Shown in pieces: positions 12,346-20,098 of a DNA stretch of 22,656 bases (within the stretch, counting starts at the first letter, position 1; each line of letters starts with the position of its first letter). The notes under the pieces were generated by a model. That model did no database searches, was not told where the DNA came from, and saw only the letters and a list, made by a program, of their open reading frames with translations. A program made the translations under genes and the position numbers. Origin of the DNA: a virus; IMG/VR virus record IMGVR_UViG_3300020215_000143, positions 1 through 22,656 of that record; one strand, 5' to 3'.

Positions 12346-13503
12346 ATGGAAACGAATCTCGTTCAGGGAAGGATCATCGAGGAAGTCACCCGGGGCACCA
12401 CGCCGGCGACCACCATGCAGAACATCAATCTGCGGTCCATGGCGATGACCCGCAACCGGACCACGGGTACCCCGGACATCCTACGAGGTGACCGGCGGCG
12501 GTACGCGGACCAGGTGCTCCAGGAGCACGGCGTCGTCTCGCTGCCGACGCTCTTCCAGTACGACAACACGACCCTCCTGCAGGAGGGCTTCATGCAGTCC
12601 GACTGGAGCTCGGCGATCAGTATCTCGGCCACCACGATCGGCTTCACCAGCGGCACCGGAGTGATTGCCGACAGCGGCAACGGCTTGGGCTCGCTCCAGG
12701 TCGGCGACTTCATCTGGATCTCCGGGGCGGCCCAGACCGGCAACAACGGCTGGCACGGCCCGATCACAGCTGCGGCGGCAGGCAGCATCACGGTCGCGAC
12801 CACGCTCACCACGGAAGCGGCCGGGGCTTCGGTGTCCATCAAGACTTGTCGCCTCGTGGACGGTTCGACGAGCAAGAGCTACGGCGTCGAATGGGACGCC
12901 GGCTCCTCTCAGGTGCGCCAGGCCAAGGGCCTCCGGGTCGGCGCGATGAACCTCTCCTGGAAGTCGGGCTCCTTCGTGGAGGAGTCCTACGAGTTGATGG
13001 GCAACGCTCCCGCGATGGCAAGCGCCACGATGGGGACCGGAGCGCCGACGGCGGCTCCCACCGGTCCCTTCCTCAACGCCCTGGGGAACTTCGCCTATCT
13101 GAAGCTCGGCGGTACCACTTCGACGCTCATCATCTCGTCCTTCGACTTCAAGGGGGCGAACGCGCAGGAGGGGCTCTACGGGATCGGCTCGACTGCCGGC
13201 CCGCGGGACATCTCCGACGGGGGGCTCTCGATCGCGGTGGACCTCAGCTACTACTTCGACAGCACCGATGGCAGGTCTCTCCAGGAACTGATCGAAGCGC
13301 ACACCACGACCTCGCTTTGGTGGCCGACCGTGGACAGCCTCGGCAACAAGGTGCTCTTCCACCTCCCCGCCCTCAAGCCCAACACCGGGGATCCCGAGAT
13401 CCCCGGCACCAACCAGCGAATCATGGGCAAGGCCTCTCTGGCGGCCTTCGCCGATGACACCACCTACGACCGCATGTTCGCGATGTTCAAGGTCGCGGCC
13501 TAA
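12346..13503 (+). CDS. Tail tube protein, 385 aa
   Basis: This is the major subunit of the tail tube. It begins with a regular N-terminal sequence (IIEEVTRGTTPATTMQ) common to large siphoviral tube proteins, then RSMAMTRNRTTGTPDILRG. Residues about 90-166 are an extra beta module (LQVGDFIWISGAAQTGNNGW ... LTTEAAG) like the one in this phage's neck protein. Later segments (WKSGSFVEESYELMGNAPA, FDFKGANAQEGLYG, KASLAAFADDTTYDRMF) fit a tube fold with an extended C-terminal part. It lies between the terminator and the G/GT chaperones, the normal order. The ribosome binding site is weak, so translation may couple to the preceding small gene. Confidence 0.85.
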   Translation: METNLVQGRIIEEVTRGTTPATTMQNINLRSMAMTRNRTTGTPDILRGDRRRYADQVLQEHGVVSLPTLFQYDNTTLLQEGFMQSDWSSAISISATTIGFTSGTGVIADSGNGLGSLQVGDFIWISGAAQTGNNGWHGPITAAAAGSITVATTLTTEAAGASVSIKTCRLVDGSTSKSYGVEWDAGSSQVRQAKGLRVGAMNLSWKSGSFVEESYELMGNAPAMASATMGTGAPTAAPTGPFLNALGNFAYLKLGGTTSTLIISSFDFKGANAQEGLYGIGSTAGPRDISDGGLSIAVDLSYYFDSTDGRSLQELIEAHTTTSLWWPTVDSLGNKVLFHLPALKPNTGDPEIPGTNQRIMGKASLAAFADDTTYDRMFAMFKVAA

Positions 13504-13535
13504 CCCACAGGACAGGAACAGAGGAGACCGGATCC

Positions 13536-13970
13536 ATGCTCAAGATCAAGAAGCTCAAAGAGGCTTTCAGCCGCGAGGACTTTCAGACCATCGACTACGG
13601 CGACGGCTTCAAGGTGTACGTCGGCAGGGCCGACCTCAAGGCGTACCAGGACTTCCTCTCCGACAAGTGGCGGCAGTGGGAAGCCAAGTCCAAGGGATCG
13701 CGCCGGAAGGAAGTGTCGCCCGAGATGCTGCGGGACTGGCAGAAGGAAGGCTTCGCCAAGCATCTGATCCGCTGGGAGGGCGCGGTCGGCGAAGACGGTC
13801 AGGAGATTCCTCCGACGGCGGAGAACATCCTCGCCGCCTTCAACGACCCGGAGAAACCCACCGAGCTGAGCCAGTCGATCGGCGACATGTTCTTCCAGGA
13901 GGTGCTGATCGCCTCCCAGAACGAAGCGGCCTACCGTGCCGAACTCCTGGAGGACCAGGCGGGAAAGTAA
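13536..13970 (+). CDS. Tail assembly chaperone G-like, 144 aa
   Basis: This protein corresponds to lambda gpG by position, length (lambda gpG is 140 aa) and its frameshift site. It acts in tail assembly with the tape measure but is absent from the finished virion. The ATG has a GAGGAG ribosome binding site. The sequence is charged: a short N-terminal beta part (FKVYVGRADLKAYQDFL), a basic linker, a DWQKEGFAKHLIRWEGAV domain and a C-terminal helix (DMFFQEVLIASQNEAAYRAEL). It ends GCG GGA AAG TAA, where GGGAAAG is a slippery heptamer, so some ribosomes should shift -1 and make the GT fusion. Family-level homology is not obvious, but the arrangement is diagnostic. Confidence 0.85.
   Translation: MLKIKKLKEAFSREDFQTIDYGDGFKVYVGRADLKAYQDFLSDKWRQWEAKSKGSRRKEVSPEMLRDWQKEGFAKHLIRWEGAVGEDGQEIPPTAENILAAFNDPEKPTELSQSIGDMFFQEVLIASQNEAAYRAELLEDQAGK
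13961..13967 (+). promoter_or_regulatory. -1 programmed frameshift slippery site GGGAAAG
   Basis: The heptamer is in the correct phase for X XXY YYZ slippage (G GGA AAG), immediately before the TAA stop of the G-like gene. It is the same heptamer used at the lambda G/GT junction. The T frame is open through the site and on to 14326. No downstream pseudoknot was identified by eye, nor is one required in lambda. Confidence 0.88.
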
Positions 13971-14326
13971 CGGAGGTCCTGTCTGCACAGCTCCCCCTCC
14001 TGGAGCTTGAGGAGCACGACAGGGCCGTTCTCGAAGAACTGGAGAGCCAGGGGATGGAAACGCAGCTCAGCCGAGTGCCTGCGCTGGACCCCTGGCTCTC
14101 TCGCGTCATGGGGCTGTTCTGGGAGGCCAACTCGGACCGCGGCGTGATCGCGGCCGGGTTTGGCGCTACCTACCAGCCCCTCACGGGGCGCAACGTCCGA
14201 GAGGTGATCCGCCTCGATGGCCTTCGAGGCCCCGCTGCCGACGATGCCCGCTACCTGATCGGCGCTCTCGATCGAGTCTTCATGGCCTACCACCGAGACC
14301 GGCAGAAGCGCGACTCGAAGAAATAG
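13967..14326 (+). CDS. T domain of the GT tail chaperone fusion (via -1 frameshift)
   Basis: After the -1 slip at GGGAAAG translation continues GTA ACG GAG (Val-Thr-Glu) for 119 codons to TAG, giving a fusion of about 263 aa with the G part. The T segment starts VTEVLSAQLPLLELEEH and includes a helical acidic region, an aromatic PWLSRVMGLFWEAN helix, and a basic C-terminus (RDRQKRDSKK). It has no plausible ribosome binding site and start at its 5' end, the first ATG being far inside (14054), which supports expression only as a fusion. In lambda the T domain recruits tail tube subunits to the tape measure complex. The tape measure gene starts three bases later, the canonical order. Confidence 0.85.
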   Translation, partial: VTEVLSAQLPLLELEEHDRAVLEELESQGMETQLSRVPALDPWLSRVMGLFWEANSDRGVIAAGFGATYQPLTGRNVREVIRLDGLRGPAADDARYLIGALDRVFMAYHRDRQKRDSKK

Positions 14327-14329
14327 GCC

Positions 14330-17300
14330 ATGTCCTTCGAAGCCACAGCCCAGATCAAGCTCGACGGCAGCCAGTACGTGGCCGCCGTCGAGACTTCCGG
14401 GCGCTCGATCAAGCAGCTCAAGGACGCCTGTGTCGGTGCGGACCAGGCCATGCGCTCCATGGACCGGAGCGTGGCGACCGGGACGACGCAGAACCGGGCG
14501 CTCGCCGGCTCCACCTCGGGAGCCGCGAAGTCGCTTTCCCAGATGCGGACGGAAGCGGCGGCGACAGGGGCGGCGCTGCGGCCCACCAACGACAACGCCG
14601 TGAGGCTGGCGCAGAGTACGGTGCGGCTTCGGGAGGAGGCCGTCAAGTTCAGCCCAGCAGCACAAAGGGCAGCGGTGGGGCTGAAAGAGGTCGATCAAAG
14701 CGCTCGGCGAGCGGCCGAGGGCCTGGACAGAGCTGGCAAGGAGGGCGCGGAGACGGCCCGGCAGATGGCAGGAGTCTCCGCAGCCTCAGCCGGCGTCGTT
14801 CGCTCTCTGAAAGAGATCGCGACGGGCGCAGCAGCCCTGGGGGTCGCCTACGCCGTCTGGAGAGGCTTCACTGCTGGCCTGCGGGAGTCCATCGCGGGAG
14901 CGGTCGAGGCAGAGTCCGCTTTCGCTCAGCTAGAGGCCGGCGTCAGGTCCACGGGTGGAGCGGCGGGGTTCTCGGCTCAGGAACTGGCCGATTACTCGAC
15001 TGAACTTCAGCGATTCACCGGAGTGAGCGACGAGGCTATCCAGGGCGCGCAGGCCATCCTGCTCACCTTCACGAACATCTCGGGCGACATCTTCCCCCGT
15101 GCCACGCGGGCGATTCTCGACCTCTCTGCCCGGATGGGGGGAGATCTCAGCGGTGCGGCGACGCTCGCCGGCAAAGCACTCAACGAGCCTGCTGAGGGCC
15201 TCTCTGCGCTTTCTCGCTGGGGCGTCCAGTTCTCCGAATCTCAAGAGCTTGCTATCAAGCAGATGGTGAAGGCCGGTGACGTAGCCGGTGCGCAGACTGT
15301 GATCCTGGCGGAACTGGAGAGGCAGTTCGGCGGCTCCGCCCGAGCCGCCCGGGAAACGCTCGGCGGGTCGATGCAAGCGTTATCGATCCAGATCGGAGAT
15401 CTCGCTGAGATGGCCGGCGGGGAGATGTCGCCCGCCCTGAAAGGTCTGTCGAACGATCTCGCTGGAGCAAGCAGGGAAGGGCAGGGCCTCCAGGGTCAGG
15501 CCGAGAATCTGGCGCGCAGCATGGGGCAGACCGCCGGAGCAGTCATCGAGGCCGGCCGCTGGATCCTGTCCTCTTACAGCACGATCCGCGGCGCTATCGC
15601 CTCTGCTTTGGGAACGTTCTTCGGGGCGCTCGCCAGTATGGGCGACGGTGTAGCGCAGTACTTGGAGCAGCAACTCACGATCATCGGCAAAGTGGTGCCG
15701 TGGGCGGAGTGGGCACGCAGAGGCGCGGAGGAAATCGCCGACTTCCGCAAGGGAGCCCTTCAGGATCTCCGATTCCTGTCTGAGGGGTTTCACGAGACAG
15801 CCGAGGAACAGCTTGCGCTTGGCATTAATACCCAGAATGTGGGTGTAGCGGCTCAGGCGGCAGCCGGAGCCCTGGCAGGGCTGAAGGAAGAAACCCAACA
15901 ACTCTCGGCCGAGCAAAAGAAAGCGGTCGCCGCAACGGATGATTCCATCGCAGTTCTCCGTAGAGCTGCCGAGGAAGCGGAGCGCATGCGAGCGGCTAAC
16001 GCGAAGGGACCACAGCAAGGCCGCGACGAAGCTCTGCTGATCGCGCAAGAGAATGCAGTGCGTCAGATTCGGAACGCCCTTCTGAAGGCTGGTCTTGACC
16101 TGTCCGTTCACGAGGTCGCCGCCATCAACGAATCGGTGGCGGCAAAGATTCGAGCCGGTCAGGCTGACGCCGTACGCGAGGCTCACGAAGCCCGAACCCT
16201 GGAGATGACCCGCGCCCGCCTTCAGAGCGAGGCCGAGCTCCAGGACGCTATCTCGGGCACCCGGGACGCCTCTATGGCCGTGACGGCCCGCATTCAAGCC
16301 GAGGACCAGGCCAAGCGGGAGCTTCGCGAGAATGACGAGAGCTACATCCGAGTCCTGGCCCAGCAGAACCTTGAGCGGGCTAAGTCAGCGCAGGCAGCGG
16401 ACTACGAAAAGCAGAGAGTGGGCTGGCAGAAGGACCACGCCAGGACCATGGCGGACCTGGACGCGCAGCTCGCGGACGCCATCAACCGCACCTCGACTGC
16501 TACCTACGAGAGGGCTGAGGCCTTGGAGGTCGAGCGGCGCGCGGCGGTGGCCGGGCTGAAGGCTGGCGACGACCGCATCGAGCAGATCCGGCGCGAAGTA
16601 GCAGCCGAGATGGAGTCTCTCCGCGCAAAGCAGGGCCGAATTGACGCACAGAACCGCCTCGATGCCGCTCTGGATGCCGTGGCCTTCAGCCGTGCCGAAG
16701 GGGCCGACTTCGCGCAGCAAGCAGAGGCAGCGAGGCGCTATGGCGCAGACGTGGCCGACATCCTGGCTAAGTACGGGCTGCTCTCGGATGCGACGCGAGA
16801 ACTTGGGGTTCAGGAGCAGATTCGAGCTGCGATCCAGGCGGAGGGACTATCCAGTCAGAACGCCGGCCACCGGAAGCGAATGAGCGAGATTGAGGCCGAG
16901 ATTCGAGGCAACGATGCTCTAACCCGCCAGGAGGCTGAACGCAGGGCTCAGCAGGAGATTGCCCAGAGAACGGCCGACCACATTCGGGAGCCGCTCGTCG
17001 GTGCGGTCAATGCCACTAAGGCGGCCTGGGAGGACTGGCTTGTTCACGCCGCCCGCACCGGGGAGGTCAGCTTCAAGTCAATCGCCAAAGCCTGGCTGGA
17101 TATCTGGATCGAGGCCATGGCGCGCTGGCTGGCTCGCTGGCTGGCGACGATCGCTCAGGGAAAGGCGGCGGAGGCGGCGCTCGGCTCCGGAGGCGGAGGG
17201 GGAGGGGGCGGCGGTTGGATGCAGTGGGCCGGCAAGCTCATGGGCGGAAGCGGCGGTCAGTACTCCTGGCTTTCGGGTAGCACTCCGGCCGGCAGCAATC

Positions 17301-20098
17301 TCGGAGCCTCGACCAGCATTATCGACGGAGCCGCCAGCGGTGGCAGCGGAAACGCCGCCCTGGCGAACAGCCTCGCCGGTTGGGCCCTCGCAGCCTATGG
17401 CTTGTACGTCGTGTACAAGGGCTTTATCGAGGACCGGGACACCCGGTGGGCCTACGCCAGCACTAGGGGCGCCAGCGACGGCAACAACAAGGGGCCAAAG
17501 GAAACCGTCCGCAACGCCATCAAGCAGATCGTGGCTGCCGCCGAGGATCTTGCGAAGCAGGTAGACCTCGCCTACGAGCAGGTGGGGGATGTCACCTTCG
17601 CCCGGCGCGGGAAGCTGTTCGAGGTGCGGATCGGCGCAGAGGCCATCGGCCGAGTCTTCGAGGACTTCAACCAGGCCGCCGAGTACGCGACCGTTCAGGC
17701 TCTGCGTACCGCCGAGCTGAGCGGCAACCTTTCCGACCTGGTCCGGACCGGTATCCGGGGAAGCAAGGCCGAGACCCGCCAGGACTTCGCGGCGGACGTC
17801 GAGTTCGTCCGCTGGTTGGAGCAGATCCCGTTTGCCGAGGCCGCCACAGGGGCGGCGGACATCGCGCAGCAGATGCGGGAGCTGTCGCAAACCTACGACC
17901 AGCACCTCGCCAAAGTCGACCAGCTCTATAGGGGCACGAATCAGTATCAGGCAGCCCTGGAGAACCTCTCGACCTGGTTCCAGCGGTCGGCTCAGGGCCT
18001 CCGGGACCAGATTCTCGGTGTCCAGCGCACCGAGGCCGAGCGGATCCGCGCTCAAGCCGAGGAGTACAACCGCCTCGCACTCCTGGAGCGCCAGAGGCTT
18101 CTGGAGGAGCGTCGAGCGGCTGAGGAGTACCGGCAACGACTCCTTCGCCAAGCCGAGCGGCGAGAGGCCGGCGAGGGTGGACCCCGGGCCGGTGGTGGTG
18201 GCGGCACCAACGGTGGGGGACAAGAGGGCGGTCCCACTCGCGGCTCCATGTATTCCGTCGCCACGGGCGCCATGGGCGTCTTCGCCTCCTCGCTCGTGAT
18301 GGTCACCGAGGCTGCCCTAGGGAGCGCCTCCGCGCTCGCAACGGCCGGCAGCTTGGTGGGCCTCTCCCTGGCTGAGATCGAAGCCCGGATCGCAACCCTG
18401 AACGCTCAGATCGAGAGTCTCGCCCCCATCTCGGAGGAGGAAATCCAGGCGGCGATCCGTCGGGCTCAAGGCGCAGCCAACGAGGCTCGGCAACAGCAGC
18501 GGCAGGCGCTCCGGGATCAGCTTGAGGACCTGCGGAACGCCTCCCTCTCAGAGCCGGCGCAGATGGTCGCCCAGACAGCCCGCCAGATCAGAGACTGGAC
18601 GGAAGCGGCGCGGGAAGCCGGCTTGACGGCGGCCGAGACGGCAGAGGGTGTTCGCCTCCTTGGCGAAGCCCTAGGCCGCGCCCTCCGCGAGCGCATCGCC
18701 CCCTTGTTGAACCGGAACTACGGCCTTCCCGACTTCGTCGAGGAGTACCGGCGGAACCAGCGGGAGATTGAGGCGCAGCGCCGCATCCCTCGTTCCCAGC
18801 GGATCGCCAACGGAGGTCCCCGGGATTGGGAGTTGAACGACGCCGAGCGGAACAACCGGGACAACTTCCAGTTCCAGGCTCGTCAGGCCATCGACGCCTT
18901 CGCGGGTCTCTCCGGGGGCATGGCCGCCACCCTGCGCCAGGCGGATGGCCTCCGGCGTGCCGTGCGGGAGATGGGGCTCTCCGCCGAGGAGACCGACCAG
19001 CTCCTGCGGCGCATTGACTTCGGTGTGGACCTCCAGCGCCAGAACGCCATTAACTCGATCATGGACCGGATCTTCGGCTACCTGCGCGAGAGCGGCCAGT
19101 ACGCCCGTCAGGCGGCCGAGTTCGAGCGGCAGAAGGTGAACCTGGAGTTCATGCTGATCGAGGCCGAGTTGCGGGCCTGGAACGCCTGGACGGAGGAAGC
19201 GGCCGGGCTGGTGAATTCCGCCCGCGAGATCGCGCTCCGGAACGCGGGACAAGCTGGCAACGCGAGCCGAGGTGGCGGTAGGGGAGGCGCAGACCCGCTC
19301 CAGGCGGCCCAGGAGGAGCAGGCTCGTCGCATCCAGGATCTTACCGAAGAGTTCAAGCGGACGACGGAGTCTCTCCGGGCCTTCCAGCAGGACCTGCGGC
19401 TGGACGATCAGCTCTCGGGCCTCTCTCCGCAGCAGCAGCTCGCCGAAGCGGAGAGGCGGTACCGGGAGGTACAGGCTCTCGCTCTGGGCGGCGACGTGGC
19501 AGCGCGAGGGGAGTTCGAGCAGGTGGCGCGCGCCTACCTCTCAGAGTTGCGGGACTTCGGCACCTCCGCGGGTGTGCGCGCCGCAGCCTTCGAGGACGTG
19601 GACAGCACCCTCACGCGGCTCCTGGGCATGACCACCTTCCGGGACGGAAACGTCCTCGTGCCGGTCAACGGCTTCGGCTCACAGAACGCGGCATCGGGGG
19701 CGGCCTCCCGCCCGGTGCGTTACACGGATCAGTACATCCTGCCCAAGGATCCGATGGGCGACCGGCCGAACCTGCCCGATCGCCCGGACCGGCCCGTGCC
19801 GGTTGTCGAGTTTCCGCGCCCCAAGCCGGCGCCTATCCCTCCCGGGATGGATTCCGCGAGAGACAACGCAGCGCTGGATCGCCTCGATCGTCTCGAAGCG
19901 ACCATGAAGGAGGTTAAGGAGGTGCTTCTTTCGATCGGGAAGGAAGTCGCCGGCAACCGCACCGACAACAAGGCGCTGCTCAGCCAGCTCGTGGAAGAGA
20001 TTGAGCAGGACTCGGCGACAAACGATGACCTGCGGGCGAAGTTCGGGCGCCTCCTGGAGCTGATGCGGGACAAGCCTACGAAGGGGAAGGCTGCTTGA
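14330..20098 (+). CDS. Tail tape measure protein, 1922 aa
   Basis: It sets tail length, occupies the tube lumen and helps DNA delivery. Residues about 1-160 are charged and helical; a first hydrophobic segment lies near 164-185. Residues about 190-400 contain a prophage tail-length domain with GVRSTGG, AILLTFTNISGDIFPRATRA and GGSMQALSIQIGDLAEM. Long coiled coils follow (about 500-930). A run of nine glycines (954-962) precedes two more hydrophobic segments, near 1008-1032 and 1306-1346. The C-terminal part is helical again, then Pro-rich (about 1812-1840), ending in a coiled coil. At the lambda ratio (853 aa for about 135 nm) the tail would be roughly 300 nm, an estimate only. Its terminal codons GGGGAAGG supply the ribosome binding site for the next gene. 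It follows the GT frame directly. Confidence 0.95.
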   Translation: MSFEATAQIKLDGSQYVAAVETSGRSIKQLKDACVGADQAMRSMDRSVATGTTQNRALAGSTSGAAKSLSQMRTEAAATGAALRPTNDNAVRLAQSTVRLREEAVKFSPAAQRAAVGLKEVDQSARRAAEGLDRAGKEGAETARQMAGVSAASAGVVRSLKEIATGAAALGVAYAVWRGFTAGLRESIAGAVEAESAFAQLEAGVRSTGGAAGFSAQELADYSTELQRFTGVSDEAIQGAQAILLTFTNISGDIFPRATRAILDLSARMGGDLSGAATLAGKALNEPAEGLSALSRWGVQFSESQELAIKQMVKAGDVAGAQTVILAELERQFGGSARAARETLGGSMQALSIQIGDLAEMAGGEMSPALKGLSNDLAGASREGQGLQGQAENLARSMGQTAGAVIEAGRWILSSYSTIRGAIASALGTFFGALASMGDGVAQYLEQQLTIIGKVVPWAEWARRGAEEIADFRKGALQDLRFLSEGFHETAEEQLALGINTQNVGVAAQAAAGALAGLKEETQQLSAEQKKAVAATDDSIAVLRRAAEEAERMRAANAKGPQQGRDEALLIAQENAVRQIRNALLKAGLDLSVHEVAAINESVAAKIRAGQADAVREAHEARTLEMTRARLQSEAELQDAISGTRDASMAVTARIQAEDQAKRELRENDESYIRVLAQQNLERAKSAQAADYEKQRVGWQKDHARTMADLDAQLADAINRTSTATYERAEALEVERRAAVAGLKAGDDRIEQIRREVAAEMESLRAKQGRIDAQNRLDAALDAVAFSRAEGADFAQQAEAARRYGADVADILAKYGLLSDATRELGVQEQIRAAIQAEGLSSQNAGHRKRMSEIEAEIRGNDALTRQEAERRAQQEIAQRTADHIREPLVGAVNATKAAWEDWLVHAARTGEVSFKSIAKAWLDIWIEAMARWLARWLATIAQGKAAEAALGSGGGGGGGGGWMQWAGKLMGGSGGQYSWLSGSTPAGSNLGASTSIIDGAASGGSGNAALANSLAGWALAAYGLYVVYKGFIEDRDTRWAYASTRGASDGNNKGPKETVRNAIKQIVAAAEDLAKQVDLAYEQVGDVTFARRGKLFEVRIGAEAIGRVFEDFNQAAEYATVQALRTAELSGNLSDLVRTGIRGSKAETRQDFAADVEFVRWLEQIPFAEAATGAADIAQQMRELSQTYDQHLAKVDQLYRGTNQYQAALENLSTWFQRSAQGLRDQILGVQRTEAERIRAQAEEYNRLALLERQRLLEERRAAEEYRQRLLRQAERREAGEGGPRAGGGGGTNGGGQEGGPTRGSMYSVATGAMGVFASSLVMVTEAALGSASALATAGSLVGLSLAEIEARIATLNAQIESLAPISEEEIQAAIRRAQGAANEARQQQRQALRDQLEDLRNASLSEPAQMVAQTARQIRDWTEAAREAGLTAAETAEGVRLLGEALGRALRERIAPLLNRNYGLPDFVEEYRRNQREIEAQRRIPRSQRIANGGPRDWELNDAERNNRDNFQFQARQAIDAFAGLSGGMAATLRQADGLRRAVREMGLSAEETDQLLRRIDFGVDLQRQNAINSIMDRIFGYLRESGQYARQAAEFERQKVNLEFMLIEAELRAWNAWTEEAAGLVNSAREIALRNAGQAGNASRGGGRGGADPLQAAQEEQARRIQDLTEEFKRTTESLRAFQQDLRLDDQLSGLSPQQQLAEAERRYREVQALALGGDVAARGEFEQVARAYLSELRDFGTSAGVRAAAFEDVDSTLTRLLGMTTFRDGNVLVPVNGFGSQNAASGAASRPVRYTDQYILPKDPMGDRPNLPDRPDRPVPVVEFPRPKPAPIPPGMDSARDNAALDRLDRLEATMKEVKEVLLSIGKEVAGNRTDNKALLSQLVEEIEQDSATNDDLRAKFGRLLELMRDKPTKGKAA

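Noticed and set aside
13454-14326. A single 290-codon gene in the T frame covering also the G region.
   Set aside because: Its first part is an antiphase shadow of G, Arg-rich and without a domain; the slippery site explains the downstream part.
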